This document shows positions 10,678 through 22,151 of a DNA stretch of 64,000 nt, piece by piece. The DNA lies in NCBI GenBank assembly GCA_009760885.1, contig CM019718.1:25394133-25458132 (forward strand). Reading direction: 5' to 3'. The translations under genes were made by a program, and so were the position numbers. The notes below the pieces were generated by a model that did no database searches, was not told the DNA's origin, and saw only the letters and a list, made by a program, of their open reading frames with translations. Position 1 is the first letter of the stretch. Each line of letters opens with the position of its first letter. Origin of the DNA: Achatina immaculata. Its lineage: Eukaryota > Mollusca > Gastropoda > Stylommatophora > Achatinidae.

Positions 10678-12192
10678 ATGTTCAGTTACTTCATGACGGA
10701 ACTCACTATTTCTGGGGGACTCCTGGCGTCCTTTGTAGCATTGTCAATTTACTGGATATGGACAAAGACGAGAAGACCCTACACAAAATACAACATTCCT
10801 CCTTTCCCAGTCCCGCCGAGGTTCATTGTTGGTCATTTGTTGACTATCAGTGACGACTTCAGAAATAAGGTGAAAGAGTACAGACAGAAGGTCGGGGATG
10901 TTTTTAGCCTGGATATCGGAGGCCAGCACTACGTCATTGTCTGCGGGTATGACAACGTAAAGGAAGTATTTGTAGGTCATGCTGACAAGATTCCAGACAC
11001 CCCTCGGGTATTCCTTGGCGACGTTATAAACGAAAATAACATGGGGATCATCGCTGCTAGCGGTGACAACTGGAAGGAGCAGAGATCGGTGTCTTTATCC
11101 ATTCTTCGGACATTCGGAATGGGAAAGAACATTCTGGCCGAGAAGATACAGGAAGAAGTGGCCGTCTACATTCAGAAACTGGCGGATTTTAAAGGACGGC
11201 CAGCCGACGTGAAGACCATCACGGCCGTGAGTATTTCTAACATCATCTGCTCGTTGATCGTCGGGAAACGCTTCGACCACGACGATCCGTACTTCGTGAA
11301 GTGCATGCACAGCTTCGACGCCATCGCGAAACTCGCGAACAAGATGTACCTGCTAGATCTCCTCCCGTTCCTGTACTACCTCCCGGGAGATTTCTTCTAC
11401 GCCAAGCAGTGGGTGAAGCACGTCATGGACACAAAAGAGAAGTTCTCCAGAGCTTACATCAACAAGATCAAAGAAACTTTCAGAGAGGACGAGGAGCCCA
11501 CGAACTTTATTGCCGCCTATCTCCGGGAGCAGAAGAAGAGGAAGGACAGCGGAGAATACACCTTCATGGACGAGGACAATCTTATTGCGGTTATAGGCCA
11601 CCTTTTCATAGCCGGAACCGAAACAACAAGCACAACCATTCTGTGGTGCATGGTCTACATTTTGCACCACCCGGAAGTACAGGAAAAAGTGTACCGGGAG
11701 ATCATAAACAACATAGGGGCCGAACGTCCTCCTGGCATTCACGACAGGCCCAAACTGCCGTACTTGAATGCTGTCATTCATGAAACCCAGCGGCTGTCCA
11801 GCCTGATCCTGACCAGCATCCGACGGGTGGTTCGAGTGCCCTTCGAGCTGAAAGGCTACACCATACCTGAAGGAAGCATCATCTTGTCCAGCCTTGACTC
11901 GGTGCTACACGACAAAAACATATGGGGAGATCCAGACAACTTCCGGCCCGAGAGATTCCTGGACAGTACCGGAAATCTATTGAACCCCGACGAACTTATA
12001 CCATTCTCCATTGGCAAGAGAGTGTGTTTAGGACAATCCCTCGCCCGCATGGAACTGTTTCTCTGTTTGTCAGCATTGTTTCAAAGGTTTAGGCTTCTAC
12101 CAGCTGAACCGGGTGAGCTGCCTTCTTTGGAAGGGACAGTGAGTGTGACGTACATGCCTCAGAACTTCAGAATACGTTTTATTGAAAGATAA
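10678..12192 (+). CDS. Cytochrome P450, CYP2 clan, intronless
   Basis: Full-length 504-residue haem monooxygenase, expected to sit on the cytosolic face of the endoplasmic reticulum and to take electrons from NADPH-P450 reductase. Visible parts in order: N-terminal membrane anchor (about residues 8-29), basic stop KTRR, proline hinge PPFPVPP (41-47), C-helix W132-K-E-Q-R136, I-helix AGTET (312-316), K-helix E369-T-Q-R372, PERF (424-427), and the haem loop FSIGKRVCLG with axial Cys450. All invariant residues are intact and length is normal, so it looks functional. The pattern fits CYP2-clan enzymes that oxidise fatty acids, steroids or foreign compounds; substrate cannot be told. The first ATG (context tcaaaATG) precedes the anchor directly. 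There is no intron; AATAAA overlaps the TAA stop (12191-12196). It is antisense to the dynein gene. Confidence 0.95.
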   Translation: MFSYFMTELTISGGLLASFVALSIYWIWTKTRRPYTKYNIPPFPVPPRFIVGHLLTISDDFRNKVKEYRQKVGDVFSLDIGGQHYVIVCGYDNVKEVFVGHADKIPDTPRVFLGDVINENNMGIIAASGDNWKEQRSVSLSILRTFGMGKNILAEKIQEEVAVYIQKLADFKGRPADVKTITAVSISNIICSLIVGKRFDHDDPYFVKCMHSFDAIAKLANKMYLLDLLPFLYYLPGDFFYAKQWVKHVMDTKEKFSRAYINKIKETFREDEEPTNFIAAYLREQKKRKDSGEYTFMDEDNLIAVIGHLFIAGTETTSTTILWCMVYILHHPEVQEKVYREIINNIGAERPPGIHDRPKLPYLNAVIHETQRLSSLILTSIRRVVRVPFELKGYTIPEGSIILSSLDSVLHDKNIWGDPDNFRPERFLDSTGNLLNPDELIPFSIGKRVCLGQSLARMELFLCLSALFQRFRLLPAEPGELPSLEGTVSVTYMPQNFRIRFIER

Positions 12193-12239
12193 TAAACAGC
12201 CTTGTTTGTAGGGGAAGAGTGACTGTTTCTAGCACTAAA

Positions 12240-12655
12240 TGTTTGGAAGACAGACTCTCTGAACGATAGAGTTCGGTAGTCAAAGTATTAAACAAAGCCC
12301 CTCTAACGGTTTTTGGTCATACATCGAAAACGAAGCCCATTGGATGCCTTTTAGTCTTAGGTCATAAAGAAAACCCTTTTGTTGTCTTTTTGTCGCAAAC
12401 AAAGCCCCTCACACGTCTTTTGGTCATACATGATAATTAAAGCCCCTCTGACTTTTAAAACATTTTAGATCGTAAACATAATTCCTCTGACGTTTTTAGT
12501 CTTAGATCATGAACAAAGCTCCTCTGACGTCTTTTAGTCTTAGATCATGATAACAAAGCTCCTCTGACGTATTTTAGTCTTAGATCATGATAACAAAGCC
12601 CCTCTGACTTATTTTAGTCTTAGATCATGAACAAAGATTCTCAGACTTCTTTTAC
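12240..12655. repeat. About 40-bp degenerate tandem repeat
   Basis: Seven to nine units carrying aaagcccctctgacg, tattttagtcttagatcat and gataac-like linkers, immediately after the P450 gene and running up to LINE D. Confidence 0.8.
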
Positions 12656-12661
12656 TCTTAT

Positions 12662-13527
12662 ATTATTTTATAATTTAAGAACGATCATCACAGAACCAGG
12701 CATAAAAATTGGAGGATACAATATTAACAACCTTCGGTATGCTGACGACACAGTACTGATAGCTGAGAACCAACAACACCTGCAAAATCTCTTGGATAAA
12801 GTCGCTAAAGGAAGTGAACAGAAAGGCCTTACTTTAAACATTAAAAAGACAGAGACTATGGTTATATCTAAGAAACAGAATCCACCAGCATGCAGTATAA
12901 AATTAAACGGAACTATTCTAAAGCAGGTGCAGAAATTCAAATACTTTGGACCAGTAATAACTTCAGATGGGAAACGCAGAACAGAAATTAGGACCAGAAT
13001 AGGCCAAACAAAGACTGCATTTCAGAGAATGAGAAACATATTATGCAACACATCCTTATCAATGAATGTTAGAAAACGAGTTCTAAAATGCTATATTGAA
13101 CCTATCTTGTTATATGGAAGTGAATCATTGGACAATAGGCAAGTCTGCACAAAAATCATTGGAAGCAGCAGAAATGTGGTTTATTAGAAGAATGTTGCGA
13201 ATCCCCTGGACAGCAAAAATAACTAATGAAGAATGTATGAGAAGAGCTGGAGAGACAAAAAATGTTGTCAAAAAAAAAATAAGAGAGACAATGTACTTTC
13301 ATAGGACATGCAATGAGAAGAGGGGGTATTGAAAATATTATAACAACAGGAAAAATAGAGGGAAGAAGATCAAGAGGAAGACCAAGAGAAATGATACTGG
13401 ACTGTCTGACGGGATGGTGTGAGAGGAGATCACCAACTGAGCTGATGGCCTGCATGAAGGATCGTATACTCTGGAGAAGCATAATAGCCAACGCCAGTCG
13501 ACACGGCACCTGATGATGATGATGATC
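12662..13527 (+). mobile_element. LINE family D, RT palm to 3' end
   Basis: Starts inside the reverse-transcriptase domain: NNLRYADDTVLIAE carries the catalytic YADD. It continues through NIKKTETMVIS, a FKYFGPVITSDG block, the GSES region and a C-terminal GRPREMILD...W block, ending before (GATGAT)n. The ORF is broken near 13130 and again at a poly-A at about 13275. 5'-truncated and dead. Confidence 0.85.
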
Positions 13528-13529
13528 TG

Positions 13530-14440
13530 TACTCTGATTTTAATTTCCTCGCTTACTATGTTGCTTCTGTTGAAGGTTGTGCCTAGCCACTTTTATTTAT
13601 ACTTTGTTTAGATATCAATCCGCGCGTTGCTTTCCATAGGCGTGAAAAGATGCTGTACATTTCTCTGCCAGTGTTGTTTTTGTAGTAAAAGAGTTAAATG
13701 TTCTTGCTTCAGAACTGTATCATTTCAAAGAGGCTGTCTTCACCGCTCCGCGCCCCAGAGTGATAAATAAAGATATTATTAACAGATACAACATCAGAAT
13801 ACTCTACCGCAACTAGCTACATCAGTACTTGCTTTCAACATCATCATTTTCGAGGTCTGCCAAGCTGTGTAAGTTGTATATTCACGTTTAAAGATGCAGT
13901 ACATTTGATCAGTACGTAACCGTTGCGTTCATTTTGTCCCTCACGTATTCACTTTGGTATTTCATTTGTAGGAAATTTCTTTCCTGAAAGTCAGTCTGAA
14001 AGCAGGCACTTCTTTTTAGCCAAAATGCTTGCATCAGTCAGTGCGGTGTTTACAATCTCAGTGATGCCATGGCCTCCACTGTCGTCTCTATTTTTCTTTT
14101 CCCAGAGACGATGTGTATGTTTTATATAGGCCAGCACATCGTTTTAATATGAAGACTAAAATAAGGATATCTGTTACATGAAGGAAAATCTGTAATCTTT
14201 GATGGTATTGCTAATAGTATGGAAACACAATATGGCCATTTTTAAGATTATCTTTTAACAGAAAGAAAGATAGAAGGCCATTAAGAATGCCATTATTGTA
14301 CTCTGTAGACTTTCCTTTCTTTCATCTTAGGTTATTCATGTGAAACAAATTATTTCCTGTAGAGGTCTAAAGCTCTGTTATAACAAAGATAATCTTCCTC
14401 CTCCTCCTCTTCTTCTTCTTCTTCCTTTTCTTCTATCTCT
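13530..14440. other. No gene; one dispersed segment
   Basis: 13990-14080 (gcttgcatcagtcagtgcgg, then gtttacaatctcagtgatgcc) recurs in diverged form at 50380-50430, so it is part of an unknown repeat. A TTC/TCC run lies at 14395-14435. No gene recognised. Confidence 0.5.
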
Positions 14441-14444
14441 CTGG

Positions 14445-14800
14445 AACTGCAAGAGCGATGCCTCCTGTTCTTTGCAGGCGATTCGATGTAGGTGTTGAAG
14501 CACAGCATGGTGTCGGATTGTGAGTAGGTTATGGTGATATTTTTTTTTCAGACTGATTGCAGCTGAAAAGCATTGGGAATGTGCAACATTTCCTCAGCAC
14601 ACTTCACTTCCATGGGGACAACAGCGATCCCTGTCCGTTAGCCGGGCTAAGCCTGTATTTTTGGGGGGGGGGCGGGGGCGGGGGAGGGATTTACAACAGA
14701 GTGGGGCATATAACTGAGATAAACCAATCCACAAAGACCTATAATTTGCTCGCTCAAAATCTTCGCAGCGTCTTCATTTGCAGAAAATTCAAGCACCCAA
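14445..14800 (+). repeat. Dispersed repeat family R1
   Basis: Diverged copy: ctggaactgcaagagcgatg, ttctttgcaggcgattcgat, ggggacaacagcgatccctg. A poly-G tract (14660-14690) interrupts it. Confidence 0.7.
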
Positions 14801-14954
14801 CTATAGGCAGACGGACCAACCAATGAATCTATCGACCAGTCAGACAAATTATAACAAGCAACAACATAAAAAAAAACAGCCAATCAAGTAACGGATCAGC
14901 AACATTTCACTGCTTGTCCGAATGAATTAGGCGGAGAACTGTACCGTACAACAC

Positions 14955-15300
14955 ACAGCTCTGGAACTATCATTATGTACTGCCCACACTATTACACACA
15001 AATCTGGAACTATCATTATGTACTGCCCACACTATTACACACAAATCTGGAACTATCATTATGTACTGCCCACACTATTACACACAAAACTGGAACTATC
15101 ATTATGTACTGCCCACACTATTACACACAAATCTGGAACTATCATTATGTACTGCCCACACTATTACACACACAACTGGAACTATCATTATGTACTGCCC
15201 ACACTATTACACACAAAACTGGAACTATCATTATGTACTGCCCACACTATTACACACAACTCTGGAACTATCATTATGTACTGCTCACACTATATTATCC
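14955..15300. repeat. 43-bp tandem repeat, 8 units
   Basis: Units of ctggaactatcattatgtac, tgcccacactattacaca and caaat. The 43-bp period makes the same peptide reappear in all three plus frames, which is why short overlapping ORFs occur here; none is a gene. Confidence 0.92.
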
Positions 15301-15625
15301 GAAAATGACTTTACAACATACCATCGAAACGAAAATAAATTAATTAAACAGTGAAGTTGTTTCTACTTCACATGAACCTCATTAATAATTTACAGAACTA
15401 ATAATAAATTATTCTGTGAAAGTAGCTACAGTTTTAATTAGCACAAGGCTTAAAAAATCATAAAGTAGTTAAAATGGTGATGAATTTAACTGTTAATAGT
15501 AGATTTTGTTACAGTCCGTTTACACCTTAATCAGCAGTTACTTAAGTAAAAATGTTACACTTATTGTGTAAATGCTTATCTTTTTTGCAAAATAGCAAGT
15601 TCTAAAATGTAAAATGTTAAAAGTG
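15301..15625. other. No gene seen
   Basis: AT-rich spacer between two minisatellites. Confidence 0.5.
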
Positions 15626-16065
15626 AAATATGAGTGTTAGAAAAGAGTCAACATATCGTGCTGTACATTTCCCTGTTAGAAAAGAGTCAACATATAGTGC
15701 TCTACATTTCCCTGTTAGAAAAGAGTCAACATTTCGTGCTGTACATTTCCCTGTTAGAAAAGAGTCAACATATAGTGCTCTACATTTCCCTGTTAGAAAA
15801 GAGTCAACATATCGTGCTCTACATTTCCCTGTTAGAAAAGAGTCAACATATCGTGCTGTACATTTCTCTGTTAGAAAAGAGTCAACATATCGTGCTGTAC
15901 ATTTCTCTGTTAGAAAAGAGTCAACATATCGTGCTGTACATTTCTCTGTTAGAAAAGAGTCAACATATATTGCTGTACATTTCTCTGTTAGAAAAGAGTC
16001 AACATATAGTGCTGTACATTTCCCTGTTAGAAAAGAGTCAACATATATTGCTGTACATTTCCAAT
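15626..16065. repeat. 39-bp tandem repeat, 11 units
   Basis: Units of gttagaaaagagtcaacata, tcgtgctgta and catttccct. In-frame period (13 codons) opens three long shadow ORFs on both strands; not coding. Unrelated in sequence to the 39-bp array at 5440-6700. Confidence 0.92.
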
Positions 16066-16550
16066 GCCTTCTTCTTCTTCTTCTTCTATTAATATCATCA
16101 GCAAACTTAACCAAAAGACCAGGATCTCTATGATTCTCATCATGAGACGAGTTTTCTTATCCGTCCCAGAGTTATCTATCCACTCTCTTGTTATTCCTTT
16201 GTCAGGTTTGACTTCTAAATCTCGGCAGAGAGTGAATTCGTGTTTGCAAAACGCGTTCTAGAGCCTGAAGACCGTTTCAGCAAGTTGAAAAGTTCGAATT
16301 ATGTAGAGATGCTGTCTGCTATTCGGCGCGTGAAAATTTCGGTTTATTGCCTTTATAACAGAAACTTTGACGTATCTGATACTTGTTCTTTGCGTTTATG
16401 CGCTGTTATGCTTTTTCTTTATAAGTGCTGTCTCTTCGTGTAGTTATACTTTATGCCAGTTTGTCAGTTGTCTCCGATACTGCAGTGGGGGGGGGGGGGG
16501 TGTGGTAGAAACACTTGCTCTGGTTTTCAACATTTCTCTAGGAAGCTTAC
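16066..16550. other. No gene; TTC run and poly-G
   Basis: Starts with a (TTC)n run, includes a poly-G at 16488-16500, and shows nothing coding. Confidence 0.5.
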
Positions 16551-16720
16551 CTTCTTTAGGTAAAGTAAAGGTAAAAAAATCCCCGTTTCTATGCCATTAA
16601 GACACACTGGGGATACGGTGTTCGGCTCGCATTTTCCATCATCTTCGGCACATAAAAGGTATCCACATCCATATATGTAAGAAACAGTTTAGTTATCCAT
16701 AGGCAAATAAAACTACATTT
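16551..16720 (-). mobile_element. tRNA-derived SINE family S1, tail half
   Basis: Minus strand holds the S1 tail: gccgaacaccgtatccccag, ttaatggcatagaaacgggg, then tttacctttacctaaag. The tRNA-like head is missing. Full-length relatives lie at 42880-43180 and 21235-21490. Confidence 0.75.
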
Positions 16721-17039
16721 ACCGTTTAACATTCTCGTATACTGCAACACATAAAATTTAAAATATACTTTTTGACATTTTAGCAAGGAATAATAATATG
16801 TCATCTGATGACAAAGAGGAATCATTCTACGGTTTGCGCTACCTTCCTTCGCCTACTTCCCAGCTCCAAAAATGTCAAGTAACAGAGACATAACACATAA
16901 TAACAAAACGATCTGAGCACCTACAGAAGACACTAAACAACACGAAACTTGATTTTTTTTTTTCTCTGCACATACACCGATCGCAGAGACCACAATCTGG
17001 TTCTCATCCTGCCTGCTGCCACCACACGGAATCACTTAC

Positions 17040-17148
17040 CAAAATGTCCTGCATGCCCTGTTGAAACTCCTCGTCAAACTTGAGAACCATCCTGAGATTG
17101 GGCCCGTCGCCGCACGTTTTTTCCTCTTGTTTGTTGTTTATCTTGGGG
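17040..17148 (-). CDS. DNAH6: Dynein exon 13 (residues 598-634)
   Basis: Acceptor ttttcttttcag, donor ttg/gtaagt. Completes a split Ser codon and encodes [16 protein letters not shown] and then [17 protein letters not shown]; leaves phase 0. It is the last dynein exon visible in this window. Confidence 0.92.
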
Positions 17149-20124
17149 CTGAAAAGAAAACCCTACGGGTTTCAGTTATTGTTACCTTAGAATTTAGACA
17201 CCAAATCCTAAAATTTAGGCGGCAAAGTTCTAGATTTTATGTATCAAATCTCTAGATTTTAGACTCCAAATCTCTAGATTGTAAACCTCTTCTTCTTATT
17301 TTTCTTCGTCCTCTTTTTCTTCTTCATCGTCTTCTTCTTCTTCATCATCATCATCATCTTCTTTTTCTTCTTTTTCTTCTTCGTTCAAGTTATTTGTCAT
17401 GCTAAATCAGAAGTTCGGTAGCAAGCCACTTTCGCCTCCGGGCAGTCCCACAGAATCTGCCTTAGGTCTGAGCCATGAGGGTTAGGTCTGAGCCCTAATG
17501 GTTAGGTTTGAGCCCTGAGAGCTAGGTCTGAGCCCTGAGAGTTAGGTCATCTGAGTCCTGAGAGTTAGGTTTGAGCCATGAGAGTTAGGTCTGAGCCCTA
17601 ATGGTTAGGTCTGAGCCCTGAGAGTTAGGTCTGAGCCATGAGAGTTAGGTCTGAGCCCTGAGAGTTAGGTCTGAGCCCTGAGGGTTAGGTCTGAGCCCTG
17701 AGTTAGGTCTGAGCCATGAGAGTTAGGTCTGAGCCCTGAGGGTTAGGTCTGAGCCCTGAGAGTTAGGTCTGAGCCATGAGAGTTAGGTCTGAGCCCTGAG
17801 AGTTAGGTCTGAGCCCTGAGAGTTAGGTCTGAGCCCTGAGAGTTAGGTCTGAGCCCTGAGGGTTAGGTCTGAGCCCTGAGAGTTAGGTCTGAGCCATGAG
17901 AGTTAGGTCTGAGCCCTGAGAGTTAGGTCTGAGCCATGAGGGTTAGGTCTGAGCCATGAGGGTTAGGTCTGAGCCATGAGGGTTAGGTCTGAGCCCTAAT
18001 GGTTAGGTCTGAGCCATGAGAGTTAGGTCTGAGCCCTGAGAGTTAGGTCTGAGCCCTGAGAGTTAGGTCTGAGCCCTGAGGGTTAGGTCATCTGAGTCCT
18101 GAGAGTTAGGTCTGAGCCCTGAGAGTTAGGTCTGACCCCTGAGAGCTAGGTCTGAGCCCTGAGAGTTAGGTCTGAGCCCTGAGGGTTAGGTCTGAACCCT
18201 GAGAGTTAGGTCTGAGCCCTGAGGGTTAGGTCTGAACCCTGAGAGTTAGGTCTGAGCCCTGAGGGTTAGGTCTGAGCCCTGAGGGTTAGGTCTGAGCCCT
18301 GAGGGTTAGGTCTAAGCCCTAAGGGTTAGGTCTGGTCTGTAAAAGTTAGGCATTCTGAAGCCTTTACTCTGTCCATATACGGCCATTCATCTGTGTCGTC
18401 TGAATGTAGATATCAAATCTTGATATTACGAATACCAAATCTCTAGACTTTATACATCAAATCTCGATATTTTAGCATCAAGCCTCAAGATTTTAGAAAG
18501 ACGATTCAGCGTTGGCGACGTCAATCAGGAGACAAATCAACGAAACTGAGTCAGTGACTCTTTGTGATGGTTCAAAGTACGCTGAGAAGAAAGTCACGAT
18601 AATGACAGAAGGACCATCCGAGAGGAAGGCACAAAGATACAGGGCTTCATTGTAATAACATGTCTTGTTCTAATACACCGAATTTCATTGTTATAACATG
18701 TCATATTCTAAAACACTGGGCTTCATTGTAATAACATGTCTTGTTCTAATACACTGGATTTCATTGTTATAATATGTCATATTCTAAAACACTGGGCTTC
18801 ATTATAATAACATGCTTTGTTCTAATACACTGGATTTCATTGTTATAACATGTCATATTCTAAAACACTGGGCTTCATTGTAATAACATGCTTTGTTTTA
18901 ACTGTGGTCACGTAGCTCATTCATGAGAAAGGCTGGTCAGCAAAAATATAGTGATCATTAACTCTATAAGTATCTGATATCTTCCTAATGATGACCAGAA
19001 GAAGAAAGATTTACTTTCATGTAAAACGATGAAAGCTTCCAATTATCTTCAGTTTTTGTCGTAAAAGTGTTAAAACAATTATGTTAACTCGGCATGGATT
19101 AATTTTCTGTTTCCTCTTGCTTTTTTAAAAAATCTCATATGCGTTGTAAACTGCTCCTCTTTGCAATCTACTCCATGAGGGTGCTGAAGTATGAGCACTG
19201 AGCTGGATATGGAGTGAGCTGTAGCAGCTTAACTGAAACCTAAATGAGGGTGGAGAAGCTGTAGGGATTTAGCTAACAGCTAGCGTGGAAGTTAGCTAAC
19301 CGTAGCCGACAAAGACCCTGCCTTACTTCTCCGTTGCTACTCCTGGTAGAAGAATAAGTCTGGCTAACGGGGGGCAGGGTGTGCTACTGTCCCTGTGGAT
19401 CTCCTTGCTGTTTAGCTCCACTCTTAAGAGGTCTACAAACAAGCAGTCGTTACCCACTCCCCATCCGACACGATGCGCGTGCCTCGATACATAAGCTGCG
19501 TTGGCTGTAGAGAGTATTCTTCTGGCGGCTCCAGGGAGATAGAAAAACAAGTGAAAAAAAACAAGTTAAAAAAAACAAATAAAGGTAACAACCTGTCGAA
19601 GGCAACTAGTTTCTCGACAGCCTCCACTACTCTCAGACGCTATCGAGCAGGGTGAAAGGTTACGTCAGTCAAATACCATAACCATGACAACAACAACAAC
19701 AACAAAACAGGTGGGGCAAAGGACTTAGGGAAATCTGTTTCATGAGTATCTGCTTTCTGGCCTCGACTGTACTTCAGTCATCTTTTACCTCATTATCACT
19801 ATGGGAGAGAGAGAGAGACAGAGAGAGAAAGAGAGAGAGAGAATATGTGAGCGAGAGAGAGAGAGAGTGAGAGAGAGTGAAAATGAGATAGAGGGAGGGG
19901 AGAAAGAGAGAGAGAATAAGAGAAAGAATGAGAGAGGAAGTGAGAATGAGTGATAAAGAAAGACAGAGAGACAGAGAGAGAGAGAGAGAGAGGATGAGAA
20001 AGAATAATAGGGAAAGTGAATGAGAGAGAGAGTGAGAAAATGAGAGAAAGAATGAGGCCAAATGAGAGAGGAAGTGATAGAGGTAGACAGTGTGTGTGTG
20101 TTTGTGTGTGTTTGTGTGTGTGTT

Positions 20125-20158
<34 letters not shown>

Positions 20159-22104
20159 GAAATGAGAAGGGAGCAGAAAGTGACTGTGAGTGAGGGAATG
20201 AGAGATCTTTCATCACAAGCGGAATATATGCACCACAGACTCTACCAACTCCTAAAAGAAAAATGGCACAAGAACTTCACCTGGTGAATGGATCGAACTT
20301 GGAATCTGGGGTCATGTTCTCCAAATCTCTGGCGCAGTTCTGCCAGGACTTCATCAGGCTGGATATGGCCTTCGTCACCGCGGGTTCGTCGGGGCTAAAG
20401 TACAGGCTTTCAGGGGAGAGCATCAGTTCGGTGATAATCAGGGGTCGGTAAGGAAGGTCATCGTCCTGCAAAGGTGGACACGAGCACCCATCTAACATTT
20501 AACAACTTTCTACCCTTCGTCACATAACTGTCATTGTAACGCACAGTCACTCAGCATCAGTTTAGTATTAGTATTATTTTCTTATTAAGAACGATAAATA
20601 ATAGTAGTTATGTCCCGTGGCATCTGCATGCCGTAGAGGTGTGAAGTGTTAATGCCTTCGCATTTCTAAACCACTATAGCACTGTGAGGTAGGGGAAGCT
20701 AGCACACGTCCTTGTTGCTTTTGTTTTACCAGGTACTCACTTCTGGAGACTGGGTTGACTCCAATATCTTGTCTTATATCTTATATCCTTCCTGTGCCGT
20801 TAAACGTCACATAGGGTTCGCAAAGTAGTTCGCCAGTTTTTCCTGTCTTCGACGAGCCTTTCAACTTCATCAAGGGATTTTATGCCTGTTAATTTGGCCT
20901 CTCTTAACAATGTCCTCTTCAGAGTTTCACGCGGTCTGCCTCTTTTTCTTTGGCCTGTTGTGTTCCACTTGATAGCTTGTTTTTGGGATTCTCTGATCAT
21001 TTCTTCTCATCAAGTGACCAACATATCGGTCAGTACAAAAGAAAAATAAGACAACTCCCAGAAATGGAACCTTTTGGTCGGCAGGCAAGTACATTAACCT
21101 CTGCTCCACTTCGGCGAGTAAGAAACACGAAATAAACAATCAGTTAAGAGAGTAGTGTCCCTGCTTGTAACAGAAGAGACTGTTTTCCCATATTAAATAA
21201 AGGTCAACGCCCAGGGACCAATGATACACTGGTAAAGATTAAGCTAAAATCCCCGTTTCCATGCCATTAAGGCATATTGTGGATAAGGTCTTAGGCCCCT
21301 AATTCCAAGACCATCGGCAGATGAAAGTTTGACGTGGCCAGCATCACGCTTGGATGTATTTACATTCCTAGATTTCTCTGGCACCTTTCTTTTTACAGGG
21401 TGAGTGAACTCCTATTGTTGTACCAGAAAAATAATCCCACTACTGGGAGTTGAACCAGGCACCACAAAATTAGCTAACCAGGCCGCAGTGGTACACTGAC
21501 ACAGAGTAATTCTGCTATAGACTTGTGCTTGTACGAACTCTCTGTAACTGCGAGCTGATGTTCTTTGCAGCCGATGCTGAAGAGGTGTTGAGACACAGCA
21601 TCGTATCGGCTATGGGTCACTAACCCTGACGCTGGCATATCAGCTATGGGTCACTAACCCTGACGCTGGCATATCAGCTATGGGTCACTAACCCTGATGC
21701 TGGCATATCAGCTATGGGTCGCTGATTACCTTATCGGGGTCTTCACTCTCTTTTGCTATAGAAAAAAAAAATGTTTCTGTTTCAGGAATTCTCATTTTAT
21801 CTACGAGAAATTAACTCTGTTGGACCAAAATGTGCCTTCTAATGTCACGAAATATTATTGTGAAAGGAATGTTTCTACATTATAGTAGATGGGATATGTT
21901 TTATTTGCATTGAATTTTGTTTGATTAATATTCAGCAGTGAAAGTTATTTAATTGATTTTGAAACTTGAGTGTTTATTCATTTTAGAAATGTATTTGTAA
22001 CGCGGTGACGTATAATATGTACTTGCTGCTAATGATACTTTTCAATATGGTGGTAGACGTTTCTTTCCTTGCTCTCTGTTTATCCTGACATGGCTGGGTA
22101 CCCT

Positions 22105-22151
<47 letters not shown>

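Noticed and set aside
10678..11783. Other-frame and antisense ORFs over the P450 (e.g. 11301-11783, 11353-11781)
   Set aside because: Shadows of a well-supported gene; no domain of their own.
15617..16133. Three overlapping ORFs of 150-167 codons
   Set aside because: Shadow frames of the 39-bp array.
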